Assembly (NCBI RefSeq): GCF_030272615.1
Contig: NC_081406.1
Location: 212,886,997 to 212,950,996 of the forward strand
Reading direction: 5' to 3'
DNA length: 64,000 nucleotides
Source of the DNA: Cryptomeria japonica
Taxonomy: Eukaryota; Streptophyta; Pinopsida; Cupressales; Cupressaceae
Both the position numbers and the translations under genes were made by a program. Under the pieces are notes generated by a model, which made no database searches, was not told the origin of the DNA, and worked only from the letters and a program-made list of their open reading frames with translations. Shown here in pieces: positions 23,517 to 35,295 of this stretch (the stretch's first letter is position 1; each line of letters opens with the position of its first letter).

Positions 23517-24348
23517 TGTTAGAATCAATGACACTCCCAAAGACACTGAGAGGGGGGTTGAATCAGTGTCTAACCGGTTAGCAGAATATTTAAACTTATT
23601 AAGAACTTTGTATCCCAAAGTAGTGTACTGGTAAATAAGAATTCATGCAACAAATAAGAATAACAGAGACAACATAGAGAACACACCATAACACAAGATA
23701 TTTAATGAGGAAACCTGGTGTGGGAAAAACCTCGGTGGGATTTGTGACCCACAATATTCACTCACTAGCCAATGAATAAATATTACTTACAATGAGGGGC
23801 TTGGACATGCAGGAAGGCTAGCAGCGTAGAGCTCACTGCTCAACTACAAAACAGAAGTCTTACTGAATTATAAAATGAATTATCAAAATCCAATACAATG
23901 TACTGCTATAGATCAGCATCAGCTATGCTAGGTTCAGTATCAGTTTAAGCTCAGTCTATAACCAAAACCTTCGCTGTCAACTATATCACCTTATACAAAA
24001 ATATCATCTATCCTCTCTCTCTCTCTCTCTCCCATATCCTCTCATATCTCAAAATGACCTATAAGATCTCATACATATATATGAGTCTTTTAAAATATGA
24101 CATGTTGGCTTTTACAAGAGATAATTACATTATAAAACAATTAAAAAAAAGTTTATTCCATGTCGGCTTGAGTACCAGTATGCATTATTGCCACTGCCAG
24201 TGAAGTGCCTGCCGATGTATGTAGAAGTCTATTGCCGGTGTCGGTAACTACTGGTGTCGGTAACTGCCAGTGGTTTGACAAATGATTGCCAGTTGGTTGC
24301 CATCAATGACAACATCAACTATTCTCATAATAGTGTAGAATGCCAACA
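23517..24348 (-). repeat. A1 5' LTR
   Basis: 832 bases, ends TGTTAGAATC and GAATGCCAACA on the plus strand. It differs from the 3' copy mainly by substitutions, a longer CT run near 24015 and a short duplication of GGTGTCGGTAACT near 24237-24260. Confidence 0.92.
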
Positions 24349-24394
24349 ATCCTAACAGATTGAGGAAGACTTGGAAGATTGAATCAATGGACTC

Positions 24395-25530
24395 TAGTTT
24401 ATAGAGATAACTTATTGTGGCACTTAAAGCCTAGATGCAGCAAGGAAAGAAGAAAGTGATCGGAGAAGAAATTTGATTAATGCTGAAAATTTCATTGAGT
24501 TGTTAAAAGAGCAAGTGAACACATCTAGAGAGAAGAGAAAGGAGTTTATGGACAAACTTAATGAGAAATAAGTGCAATGCATTGATGATCAAGTTCTGAA
24601 AGACAAGACAAATGTGAAAAACTTGCTAGAGATAATGCAGTCCTGAGGAATGAAATGCAATCCATTGTGATGAAATTGACAAAGGAGATTGAAGATAGGA
24701 AGAAGAATGAATAAAATCTAATTCATTAATTGAAGGATAGATTTGATGAATGTTGCAGATTTAATCATGAGAATGACCTGCTAAAGCTTGAATTATTACA
24801 ATCTCAGAATAATGAGAAAGAACTTGAAAGACAGATCATAATTCTGAGAGATGAACTTACCACTACTAATGAGGACAAGGAGAAATTCAATTCTAGCTCA
24901 ACTAAGTTGGATGAGATGATGAAAAGTCAGAAGAATAAAGGAGATATGGAAGGACTTAGATTTGAGAAAGGATAAAGCTTTGGATTTGGTCAAAGAAATC
25001 ATCAGAAGAACACGAGATCTTTGGTAAGACAACCTAATACTTCTAAATTCAATGGTAAATATTTTGTTTGCAATAAATTTGGTCATATGACAAGTCAATG
25101 CAGAAATAGAGCTAATTAGAATACTACATCATTCTCCGGTCAATGTTTCAATTGCAATAAATATGGTCATAAGTCAATTGAATGCAAAAGTATGGTAAAT
25201 AGGAGAAATGTAAGATGCTATGCTTATGGAATATTTGGACATATTGCTAACCAATCCAGATCAAAAGGAAATCAAGGTAATTTCAGGCCTAATAAAAAAA
25301 ACATTATTTGTTATGCTTGCAACAAATCCGGTCATATTGCAAAATACTATAGAAGCAAGAATGTGAATAAGAATGCTCCAATAGACAAGAACAAAGCATA
25401 TGAAAAGGAGAAAGTAAAGGTTGAAGAGATCAAAGAGAATCACAAGAAGATATGGGTTAAAATGAAAGATTCAAACACAACAAATGGGTTCGCACTTGAT
25501 TCAGATGTTGGAGCTTCATCTAGTAACTAA
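24395..25530 (+). pseudogene. E1 gag: coiled coil plus four zinc knuckles
   Basis: The coding region follows the A1 insertion site. It starts with broken coiled-coil sequence, continues as a clean frame from about 24730 (KDRFDECCRFNHENDLLKLE) and ends at a TAA at 25528-25530 after VGASSSN. Knuckles in order: YFVCNKFGHMTSQC (first Cys now Tyr), CFNCNKYGHKSIEC (intact), CYAYGIFGHIANQS (two Cys lost) and CYACNKSGHIAKYY (last Cys lost). The Cys-to-Tyr changes are G-to-A transitions. Lys-rich tail (KAYEKEKVKVEEIKENHKK). A perfect hairpin overlaps the stop codon. RNA-binding particle protein by analogy. Confidence 0.8.
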
Positions 25531-25545
25531 GGCATTTGGCCTTAG
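25527..25545 (+). promoter_or_regulatory. hairpin overlapping the E1 gag stop codon
   Basis: CTAAGGC, loop ATTTG, GCCTTAG: a perfect 7-bp stem whose 5' arm contains most of the TAA stop, followed at once by GGGGAA. A related stem occurs at the B1 gag stop (55387-55407). Role unknown. Confidence 0.6.
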
Positions 25546-25940
25546 GGGGAAGCTTTTTATGTAGATCCTTAAAACCTCCCTATGATTTGTAATCGGATGT
25601 GGATGGTTGTAGATGATTGTATATGGTTGTGTAGATGATCCTGAAAGATTTGATGCTAATTTGATGTTTCGATACAATGTTCATGATTTTCAAGGCATCC
25701 AGAAGGACTTTAGGGTTGAACATTTATTATACCTTAAAATTAGGTATTTGAAGGATAAAAGGCATTTTAACATTTATTTTTCACATTGCGTGCAAAGAAA
25801 AAGAGAAGAGTGTGGCAAAGAAGATTGTGTAGCTAAAACAGAGCTTGTGAAGATTCAGTGAAGATTTCGTGCATCTGGTTGAAGGCAAAAATGTATTTTC
25901 TAAAGTTCTAAGCTATTTGTTCATAACCTAGATTTTGATA

Positions 25941-27536
25941 ATGGCACCTTTTGGTTCTAGTGTTGCGAATCCTCTTGTTGTCAAGATATATAATAGGAAA
26001 AGACCTCAATTCAAGAAGCATCCATACAAATCAATGGAAGACGATCCAAATGGTGCATTCTCATCTGTTTCGTATAGGGTATTGCATGTTGAGGATATTG
26101 GGGCATACATCCACTGTAATATTGAAGATCATGGAAATGCGGAAATGCTATCACTTTACACTAAACACATAATAGACGGTATGGGCAACCTTAAATTTGA
26201 TTTGAAATCTTTGTAGGACAAGGGTTTTAGTTAGTTCGTGAACTTTCCTATTTTTTATGAACTCAAACGGATTAGGTATATTCTGAGTAGAGTACATGAT
26301 GAATTTGTATGGCTGGACAAACCATACATGATTACCAAGAATTATATCCAAGCAGTAACATGTTTGAATGCAATTGGTGAAGTTCTCAGTTTGAGAAATG
26401 TGAAGAACACAACTATGAAAGAGGTAACTGGTTCTCAACATGATAGTAGATCAATGACAATAAGTGATATCATTGAGTATGATGTGAGATTTGCATCCGT
26501 GGTAACAAGCTATACGATATATTAATCTAGTAGAGCTAAATCAGTCTCTGGTACAAAAATCTATGCAACATATCAAATTTTGAAGGAGAACAAGTTGTAT
26601 GACTTGTGTGAAGTACTGCTGATTTAATTGATGAGCAATTTGAAAAAGATTAAGAAGGATAAAAAGAATGTCTTTAAGTTTGGCACTTTGATTGTCTATT
26701 TGGCCTTCTATTTTATGAATGAGATTCCCGATATAGGCAAAATTTAATGGGCATATGATAAAATGGTGGCGGTGCAAATTAAGGAAGCTTTGCAAGGATT
26801 AGGAGATGCACAAGCACATAAATCTATCCTATGGGGATACTTCAAATCCTTCCAAGGCATGATGTAGAGTAGGGAACGAATCACAAAGGAGATTGTAGAG
26901 AATTATGAGGACACCATATGCTTTATGGTGGAGATTGATCAATGTCTAATGGAAGCTTTTGAGCCTAGAATATTATGGATCATACCCATGAGGTATGAAG
27001 CTGATGCTAATACTCTTGACATGTATGCTCAACATCTTTTGAGCAAACCGGTTGATGAGAAGGAAGAAAGATTTGGTACCTATAAGGAGAAAAGTTTAAG
27101 CTTTCATTCTCAATTTATGAAGCTTGGTATTTAGAATAGAGTTAGGAAAGAAGTTGAACAACTCACTAAGGATATGGGAATAATTAAGGAAGCCATCTAC
27201 AAAGCTAGAGAGAGGAATATACTAAAAGAGGAGGACATGGTAAAACCAAATAAGACTAAATTGGTGACTCCTCCTAAGCCAAGGAAAACAAATTTAGCAC
27301 TCATCTCCGGTGCTCAAAATCTTGTCCCTCAGCCTAAGCCTCAGACCAAATCCTCCGCTGGAGAAGAGAAGAGGAAGAAAGGGAAGCTTTAGAGAGTATA
27401 TGTGGCAGCCACTATAGAGAAAGAGATAATTTGATGAAGTAGTGAGGGAAGTCAAGAAGACTGCTACCTCTGCCAGGGTAGCTAGGAAGCCACCCTCTGG
27501 TGAAGGTCAACCAAGCAAAAGGCCTAAAGTTGTAAC
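25941..27536 (+). pseudogene. E1 ORF2, 5' part (interrupted by G1)
   Basis: From the ATG at 25941 (MAPFGSSVANPLVVKIY) one frame runs to 27392 with nonsense codons only (for example at 26214 and near 26523). Motifs match A1 ORF2: YILSRVHDEFVWLDKPY, VRFASVVTSYTIY, VFKFGTLIVYLAFYFMNEIP and MRYEADANTLDMYAQHLLSKP. The basic PKPRKTNLAL and GEEKRKKGK segments follow, as in family A and B1. A frame change occurs between 27392 and 27430, and the basic Pro/Ser-rich stretch (PSGEGQPSKRPK) is cut by G1 at 27536. Function unknown; there is no polymerase motif. Confidence 0.75.
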
Positions 27537-30500
27537 TGTTGGGACTGATTAAAACTGAGTCAAGTTTATAGGCCTATTTCAAAAAATTTCCTCAGTATGT
27601 CAGAAAGGCACCTAAACGAGTCAGTTTGAATGACCTAGTTAGTAAGGGGGTAAAATGGAGCTGGTTGATTTTTAGAGGGTAAGGCTCGGGATTCATGTAC
27701 TACACCTTTCATTTGGCCTATTTAGTGTGTTGCAACTTTTAGAATTCAGTTTGGAGAAGTTTATCAAGTGCTCGTTTTGAGGGGTGAGCTGAAAGTGCAT
27801 TCTAGGCACAAGTGCAAATTTTATTAAGTAGCCTACTTTGAGCGATTATATCTTTTTTCCTATTGATCTTCATGAAGAAATTCAAAGTGGATTCAATTTT
27901 ATGCATAAATGTGAGTCAGCCTACAAAATTTCATGTCCTAACGAATCCATTTGCTCCGTTTTCATAGCCAAATCCGTTTGTAGTTTGTGAGGTTTGCACA
28001 AGTGTAAAAATGTCCCGGTAAATGTCATGTCAGAATGTTTGTTCCGGGCTAATGTTGGTATAAATGGTGAGCTACGTTTCAAATTTCAAGCCTTTATCAA
28101 TCCGTTTGATCGGTTTTCAAAAGGATTCATTTTGCCATCAAATTCAGTTATCCGCACTTCCAGTGTTATATCAGTTAATGTAGCCATTTTTGTGAGCGCG
28201 CCGTTTGCATCCTGTTAGTCTGGTGATCAAACTTAGAATTCAAAGATTTAATATGTACTTAAAGGTACTTGTGTTCCAAATTTGAGGGCCTACGGAGGTC
28301 GTTTGATATTTTTGAGAAAGGCATCATGTGTTGTCAGAACATTGACTTCATCAGGTCCGCAGTGTCGACAAAGCCAGTTGGCCGTTTTCAGAAATTAATA
28401 TCTCTTCGCTTGGGACTTGTCTTGAGAAAACGTTTGGTAGAATTTATCCTTGTATATCAAAGTACACACCTATCAGATGGCGAGCTCCAGAAAGGTGTTT
28501 TGATAGGTTTGAAAATTACGTCTTCACAATTAAATGCGAAAATTGTGGCGTAATTGCCTGAAGGATGTAAAATGCAATTTTGTGATCCGAAAACGATATC
28601 GATCGTTTCCAGAGGTGTGTTTGAGGTTCCTAAGGTATTCTAGAGTTCAGTTGTTTAAAAGAGAAAAAAATTTTAGTCGGACCCACTTTGGGGCCCGACT
28701 TGGCTCATGCCCACGCATTAATTTTGTGACAGAATGTTTTCATTTCATGGCATTTCAACCCCTAGACATAATCGAGGAAGTAATTAATGATATTGGCTTA
28801 TTCAAGGTTGAATGTTCTACATTGGCATATCAAAGGTTTCAAGCTTTTAAAAAAAAAAAAAAAAACTTATGCAATGGCTGGCAAGAGCCAAATTCCACAA
28901 CTTTGCCAATTTCCCCCTTTTTGCTGTGCGTGGATTTTCAAGTGGTGCAGAGCATGTTGAAGAGGGAATAAAATCATACAAATGAAATAGATAGCATCCT
29001 CCCATGCTCGTGTGGTGATGGAGAAGGGGCAGTAGAAGGTGTTGGGCATGAAGTTAAAGAAGGGGGCAACAAACAAAATGCCCATTCTCCTTGCTGTACA
29101 TGGTCTCCCCAATTCTCCTTGCTGTGAGTGGTTTGTAAAAAAAAACAGCAGCAGCTTCATTGCCAAGTATAAATGGCAACCCAGTGTGGAACATGGATTT
29201 GAAAAAGTTGTAGAAACTTTCAAGTATATTGTAGTTGGTCTTTGAAATAAAAGAGCATATAACAACATTCAGCAAACAACAAACTTCATTCCACCTACGT
29301 AGCAATTGGAAGTGACAACAATGGATTAAATCTTTCAATTTAAATGCAATGTTAGGTGTAAAGCTAGTACCCTGTGAATAGAGCGTTGAAAACTCTCAGC
29401 TAATGCTAACATTTGCTAGCACTCTTTCCCTCTGCATGGCTGTTTGGGGGTTGGTAATGATTTATTAACAACAAATGTAATTGCCATAGTAGCATAAAGC
29501 CTAGTCTCCACCCCTGTGCGTGAAATTTGATTGTGTAAAGAGTGTTAAAAGGGGATTAAATTTTGCAAAGAAAGGAAATTTAAAACTTCAAACAAATGCA
29601 TGTGGAGATAGCATGAAAACCCCAAGCTTGCTTAGCCATGGCGTGGTTGAAAAGGCCATTGAATTCCAGGCAAATGAAAAGGACTTCCATTAAAAACTCA
29701 GAAATTTTCAAAATACACAGTCCCAGGCTTAATCGCATTATCCCACATGCACTAGGAAGTGTTTTTTTTAAATGTTTATATGCAAATCCTTGCTATAGTA
29801 AAATGTCAAAGCCATAAAGGGTTTTGACAGATGGTGTCTATGGGCGCCCAAGGTGGGCCCATGCGCGAGCACGCTTCTCGAGGTGACGGAGGAGGTGAGT
29901 CGACGAAGACCAAGTGGACCCCACGCAGGCATGCTTCCCGAGGCAGACATGCGAAATTTTGCTGAGGAAGGTTGAGTTAACGAGTGAGCAGGTTCAAGAT
30001 GGATCAACGGTGCGCGCTATTTCACGAAGGGAAGATGCACGTCGTTTAAACCCCACGAAATAGAAAAAGTGAACGAGAGTCGTCCACGTGTCGTGATAGG
30101 TGGCAGTCCAGTAGGTGGGTCCTGGTGAGGTGGCACATAGTTGGCGCACAGGTGGCAGTCTAGTGGCGATGATGTGGCGGCCAAGTGGCAGTGACGAAGC
30201 AAATGACGTGGCGGTGGTGAGGTGTCATCCTAGGTGGTGTCCGATCAACCCCATCGACCAATCAGAAGCCACCACGTGGCAAGGCGTCAGAGCACAAATG
30301 GAGGTAAAAATCAAAATCAAAATGAATAAATGATATAGTTTAAACTATAGAGAAATTCGAAAAATTTAAATGATGGGTCCATGTTGAGGATTAATTCGCC
30401 CAGGGCTCAATTTTTTGCCAAAGTATAAATTGTTATATGTTTTCGGAAAGCTCTCGGAGTGAGGAATCTAATTATGAGGTTAATTTTGACAAATGTGGGA

Positions 30501-31492
30501 TATTTTGGAAGCAGTTTCCATGGGAACAAAATTCAGTTAGAGGGGAGACACTTGGCAATTTTCAGTTGTAGATTTGTTTTTCTTCCCTCCTCTTTTTATT
30601 CCCCATTCTTCTCAGTTGTAAGGGTTCCAAAAATTTGGAAAATGCTCCAGATTTGATGGCTTCCACTTTCTGAATATCATGACCCAGATTTGTGAATGCT
30701 TCTATTTGGTTTCAGGGTACAGAGATTGCAGTGCATTGTTGTAAATGTGATTTTAGTTGCAGGTCTTGCTTGTGTCAGGCATGAGTAATTTCCCACAAGA
30801 TTGTCTCTGTGATATATTTTTTTTCATTATTATGAATTCAATCCTCAAGGAGGTTGAAATTTGTCATCTCAAGGAGATTGTATGATTGTTTATAGGTATC
30901 CTTCAAGGAAGGTTTTAAATTCTGTAGTCAGTCATGAATGATGAAATGTGTATCCAGATCTGATAAATTTGTGAATGAATCAAATAGTGCATTAATATAA
31001 GGTATTGGTGCATGAATATTTTGTTTAAGGAAAATAAGCTTGCATCTATGATTCATATTTGTAGTTCTATCTGTGACTCTGTTGCCCAATGAACAAGGCA
31101 CTGGTCTTGCAAGTTTGGGGATGTTTTCAGATATATATTTTAAAAGACAAATCTATTTCCCTTTATGTTTAGGGGTTAATGTTTTATCCTTCCAAAGCTC
31201 TATTTCACCTATTATTTGTATAAGATTCAACCCATCTGTACATGTTACCTAATTTGGTGAGCTTGTGGAATGGTTTGTCTGCTCATTGTTGATGCAGTCT
31301 TATGTTTGTGATTGTTGTATTCAATGCATCAAAAGGGTGTCCCCCCCTAGGTCTAGCAGAACCTGAAGTGCAGGAGGATCATTAGGATCCTATGTTATGT
31401 TGTCCCAGCCCTAAAGTGTTTCATTGATTGAGATTGGCTATCTCATAGATAGATTTACAGGTGTCTTGGGTTATCACTTTTGGTGAACAACA
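27537..31492 (+). repeat. G1 5' LTR, 3.96 kb
   Basis: It begins TGTTGGGACTGATTAAAACT and ends GGTGAACAACA. In the first 700 bases I count about 15 differences from the 3' copy, mostly transitions. It holds a poly-A run near 28850, a GC-rich GTGGC-repeat block (30090-30280) and a TATA-like box at 30424. Frames such as 28867-29268 (minus) appear in both LTRs only because the LTRs are copies. No gene is supported within it. Confidence 0.93.
30085..30430 (+). promoter_or_regulatory. G1 LTR promoter region: G-boxes, CCAAT and TATA
   Basis: CACGTG occurs at 30085-30090 and again at 30273-30278 (as CCACGTGGC); TGACGTGG at 30204-30211; CCAAT at 30258-30262; TATAAAT at 30424-30430. The arrangement upstream of a TATA box about 2.9 kb into the LTR fits a U3 promoter. 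G-boxes and ACGT cores are known binding sites for plant bZIP and bHLH factors. Activity is inferred, not shown. Confidence 0.5.
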
Positions 31493-31496
31493 AAAA

Positions 31497-31513
31497 TGGC
31501 GACTCTGCTGGGG
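31497..31513 (+). promoter_or_regulatory. G1 primer-binding site
   Basis: TGGCGACTCTGCTGGGG starts four bases after the LTR end. It differs from the initiator-Met PBS of its neighbours. From memory it resembles the PBS of Ogre/Tat-type gypsy elements, which use an arginine tRNA; I did not verify the isoacceptor. Confidence 0.75.
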
Positions 31514-31593
31514 AGTAAATGAATTGTTAAGAGCCTCTGGTTAAGAAAGAATTAATTCATATAACGTTGATATTATCCCATCCGAGTCACCAC

Positions 31594-31988
31594 AACAAAA
31601 ATGGCGACTCTGCTGGGGAAATGAAAATGGAAATTGCCTAAATTCATCTAGTTAGTCTGTCCATTGTGTATGCACAGAGTGAGAAAGTGAATTTATGAGT
31701 TAGAAAATGCTCTTTGTTTTGGATCTGCATAATGATATGTGTATCATGTCATAGGTTATGAAGGAGTAACAGTGAATGCATGGTTGAAAGTTGTAAGAAG
31801 TTCTCTCAGCTGTGTGTGAAATTTTTTCCCAGTTCCTTATTGGGTGGCGACTCTGTGGTTCATACTAGTATTAAACAGCCTGGAAGAGTGTTTATTGCAG
31901 CGAGATCGAAGGAGTAACAAAGAATTGAATAAGTGTTGAGTGGCGTTCTGCTGTTCAAAATATCCTCTATGCAAGAGGTGGCGACTCT
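31594..31988 (+). repeat. additional PBS-like copies in the G1 leader
   Basis: A full copy of the PBS with its ACAACAAAAA upstream flank lies at about 31594-31618, and shorter copies (TGGCGACTCTGTGG at 31845, TGGCGACTCTATG at 31979) follow. See findings. Confidence 0.75.
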
Positions 31989-32342
31989 ATGATAAAAGAC
32001 AGTGCTGAAAGTGGAAGTAAATATCTAGATCTACAAGTCTTACAGCTGCAAATCTCCAGGTATTTTTCAGAGGTTTCAAATGCAAGAGATCTCTTCTGAA
32101 AGTTTGAATGTGTAATGTCGTTTTCCCATTTAGTGAACAGCACTAGTCTAGAGGGAAAGAGAGAATCTCAAAATTGATTTGCATATCTATATTGCTAAAA
32201 TATTCAGTGTATGTTATCCTCCGTAGTATGCAAATGTGGAAGAAATTTATGTCAAGCAATGTTAAGGAATAGATTTGTATAAGGATATGTGCTTGAAGTT
32301 TTCTATCCAAGATTTTATAATCATTTGTGGGTGTAGGAGAAA

Positions 32343-34907
32343 ATGAGCAGTAAAGATTTTCAGTCTTGTGTATTTCCACATAGAGCCATGCCTGGTGAAG
32401 TGTCACAACCGTATAATAGGAGAAGTTTCATCATGAACCATTATGCTGCTCTAATTTTCAGAGATATTCCGGGTTACCCAAATCCCATACCCACAGAAAT
32501 TAGAAAGTATTTGCCCATATTCAGTGGGAAGAAATCAGAATCAACATGTCAACATGTTAAAAGATTTTCAGATTTGATAGGAGAATTTGAAATTTGCCAA
32601 TAAGATGTATGCATGAAGTTGTTTATTCAGTCATTAAAAGAAGATGCAAGAGATTGGTTCTCTTTTTTGCCAGTGAATTCTATTACCTCATGGGAAGAAT
32701 TGGTTTCAGATTTCATGGATCAATTCGATGAGAAGGTGAGTGATTCTGACTTGCTGAAAGAATTCACCTATATACAAATCAAGGAAGATGAATTGGTATC
32801 AATGTTTAATATCAGATTTTCACAAGCTTTGTCCAAAATTTCCAGAAAGTATAAACTTGATGATAAAGTATGTCTGGATGTTTATATGAGTGCATTTGAT
32901 GAGAAGATGGGTTTCCTATTGAGAAACAAAGAACCCAAAACCTTGTATGAAGCCTTTAACACAGCTAGGGATATGGAAAATAACTTGAAATTTGGAATCT
33001 CGAAGAGATTCGTGTCTGCTGTTGTTTCATACCAAAGCACCTTCAATGGTGGAATACCATGTGAAGTTGAGCAAACCATTCCGTGTTTAGGTGCATCAAG
33101 CTTTCCAGTTCCAAATGGTTCTGTTGATGCATGTGTTTCAGATTTAAATGAGAGTCAAGAACCTTTGCTGTTAATGCCAGTTGTCTCTCACAGTAGTGAT
33201 GGAATGATCAGTGGGAAGTGTTGTGAAAATGTTGATACAGAGATTGATATATACAAGGGATATGTATCATTTGATTTGTATGCCGGTTATGCTGATTATG
33301 TGGCTGCCAACTACCAAGTGAATCATGCATCTCTCCAGGATAATATTAATGAAAATAATGATGGTGATGACCATCAATCTTTACATGCAGCTGATGTATT
33401 TGATGTTGAAATACCAAATACAGAGGGATTACTAAGTGTTGCTATTTGTGCAAGTGAAAATGTGCCATATGATGAAAATCAGAATTGTTTGGTGCGAACA
33501 ATAGCTGATCCTCTTTTAAACATTGATGATGCCAATTATGTTGAGGATGAAGTAAATGTTTTTTCAAATTTCACTTCAGACTTCATTTCTTATAATCATG
33601 TTGATAATCTTTCTTTTTTGAAAGATATGCACAATGTTAATTCAGAAAATTGTAATGGTACACATGATTGCGATGAAGATATAGCACATATGGATGGACA
33701 AAAGTTTACAGAATCTCACATGGAACAACAAAGTGCAATGCAAGTCCAAAAGATTGCAGAACTTAAGAAAGCTCTTGAGGTTGTGGATAAGAAGGTTCAA
33801 ATGTTGGAGAGCCTTCGAACTATTGATGAAGACCTTCTGCAATATAGTGAAGAGGATTCTTCAGAAAAGGACTGTGAATTGAATGTTTGTACCTTTAATG
33901 AACATGCTGACCTGACAGATGGTTTTATGACAGAAGATTTTAGTGAACATGCTAAAAACTTATCTGATGAAGTAAATGGCAGCGATGTTCATGTTCATTC
34001 TTTGGCTGATGACGAGTGTTCAATTGGTGAAGAAGATCAGTCATGGCAAGATAAGTATGACTATCTTGATTTTCAGATCGATAGTAATAGGATGAAATCT
34101 GATGGATGTGAAACATGGAAAACTGATGATTGTTCCAGCCAAGTTTCAATTTCTTCTTTGTCTGATGAAGATGATTGTGATGATCGAATGGATGGTGTCT
34201 TTAGCAATTTTACTAATGTTCTATTCAATGCTGATATAGATACGGACCAGCCACTTCAGTGTCATAATGTTCATAAAGGGATTGTCCATTTGGTTTCTAA
34301 CCCTTTGTATGAAGAGATAATTGATCAGCCAGATGTTGTTAATGGTAAACCAGTCCATAATACTGATGGAATTCCGAACAGCAATAGCATGGGTTGTAAA
34401 AAATTATTTCATGATGAAGGTAATAGGCATGGATTATGTGATGATTACTTAACACCACAAATGAAAATGTTTCAGGTGGATGTAAACCTGAGAGAGAAAG
34501 AGTTAGTTGAGGATTTGCTTCAGCCAGAGGTATGCATTCTTTTCCATGAATGGGATGTTGGGAATGCAGAGGTTTTCAGTTTGATAAGCAAGGATAGTAT
34601 GAGGTGTGATCAGCGTAGTCAAGCATCACATCTGGATGGTAATGTTCATGTTCCTTGTTTGCATCAGCTGGTTAGTAATGCCCCTCATTCTATAAATTTA
34701 AATGGTAATAAGGCATGTGCTGATAGAAATTGCAATGTTGAGAATGAGTATTTTATTTTTCATGTTCAGCATGATGATGCCCTTGCAAAGGATAGAATTG
34801 ATTGGGATAGTGAAGTGTATGGCAGCTTGTGGAAAAGCCCCTATTGTGCTTTGTTTCATGATTTTATTTTTGTTAAAGTAATGTGTGGTTACAAAGCTCA
34901 AAATTAG
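32343..34907 (+). pseudogene. G1 gag, 855 codons with a single in-frame stop
   Basis: The ATG at 32343 (MSSKDFQSCVFPHRAMPG) opens a frame that meets TAA at 32601-32603 and continues in the same frame to 34907. Relatives usually have a Tyr or another codon at the stop. Residues about 87-180 form the Retrotrans_gag capsid core: MKLFIQSLKEDARDWFSFLP, SITSWEELVSDFMDQF and MFNIRFSQALSKI. The remaining 600 or so residues are strongly acidic (many Asp and Glu, for example DEDDCDD) with a short coiled coil (KIAELKKALEVVDKKVQML). I find no CCHC knuckle. A protein from the inner ATG at 32613 would lack the N-terminal region. Particle-forming by family; the acidic tail is unexplained. Confidence 0.85.
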
Positions 34908-35295
34908 ATAAATGGCATGCACACCAGTTGTTTCAGTAGTATGATGGTAAGGTTTGACTATAATGATTATGCTCAATTGTTACTGGAAGGTGCCTTTGTT
35001 TGGATCATGGTATCAAGAGATGAGAATCAGATTTTTGACAGAGGTAAATGTTTGTAAGTGGAGCAGTTATAATCAGTTGTGAGCATGTTTGTATCTATTC
35101 TATAGTCGCTTTGCTTCAGTTGTGTGGTTTTCAATAAAGTGCCCTGCTGTTTGGGTAGAATAAGGAAACCCTATTTTTGAGATGAGAAGAGAAGAATTGA
35201 AAGAAGAATGATCCGTTTTTTGGGTGGTCTGCTTAACCAAAGATATCTGGATTCTTGTGTTGATCTTGCAATCAACCATCCCCAGTCAGAGCCAC
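34908..35295 (+). other. G1 interior 3' of gag, no pol
   Basis: No coding signal. A purine-rich run at about 35180-35210 (GATGAGAAGAGAAGAATTG) lies some 85 bases before the 3' LTR. The bases right before the LTR (CCCCAGTCAGAGCCAC) are not purine-rich, so the plus-strand primer is unclear. Confidence 0.6.

Larger units (their letters stand above)
17753..24348 (-). mobile_element. A1: family-A pol-less element, complete but decayed
   Basis: On the minus strand: 5' LTR (23517-24348), PBS (23502-23514), gag (about 22340-23445), ORF2 (about 18755-22029), PPT (18559-18570) and 3' LTR (17753-18558). The whole interior of about 5 kb is accounted for by two ORFs, with no protease, integrase, RT or RNase H. 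Flanks are AGCCT (17748-17752) and ATCCT (24349-24353), four of five bases matching. It inserted just downstream of the E1 PBS. Confidence 0.9.

Noticed and set aside
24011-24032. CT microsatellite as a regulatory element
   Set aside because: It is a length-variable run in one A1 LTR (shorter in the other copy at 18247), best seen as slippage.
28851-28866. Poly-A tract as evidence of a processed pseudogene or LINE
   Set aside because: It is internal to both G1 LTRs at the same position, with no gene or TSD beside it.
28867-29268. A 133-residue minus-strand frame conserved at 36626-37027
   Set aside because: Both copies lie at the same place in the two G1 LTRs, which are duplicates by origin. 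Conservation therefore says nothing about coding.
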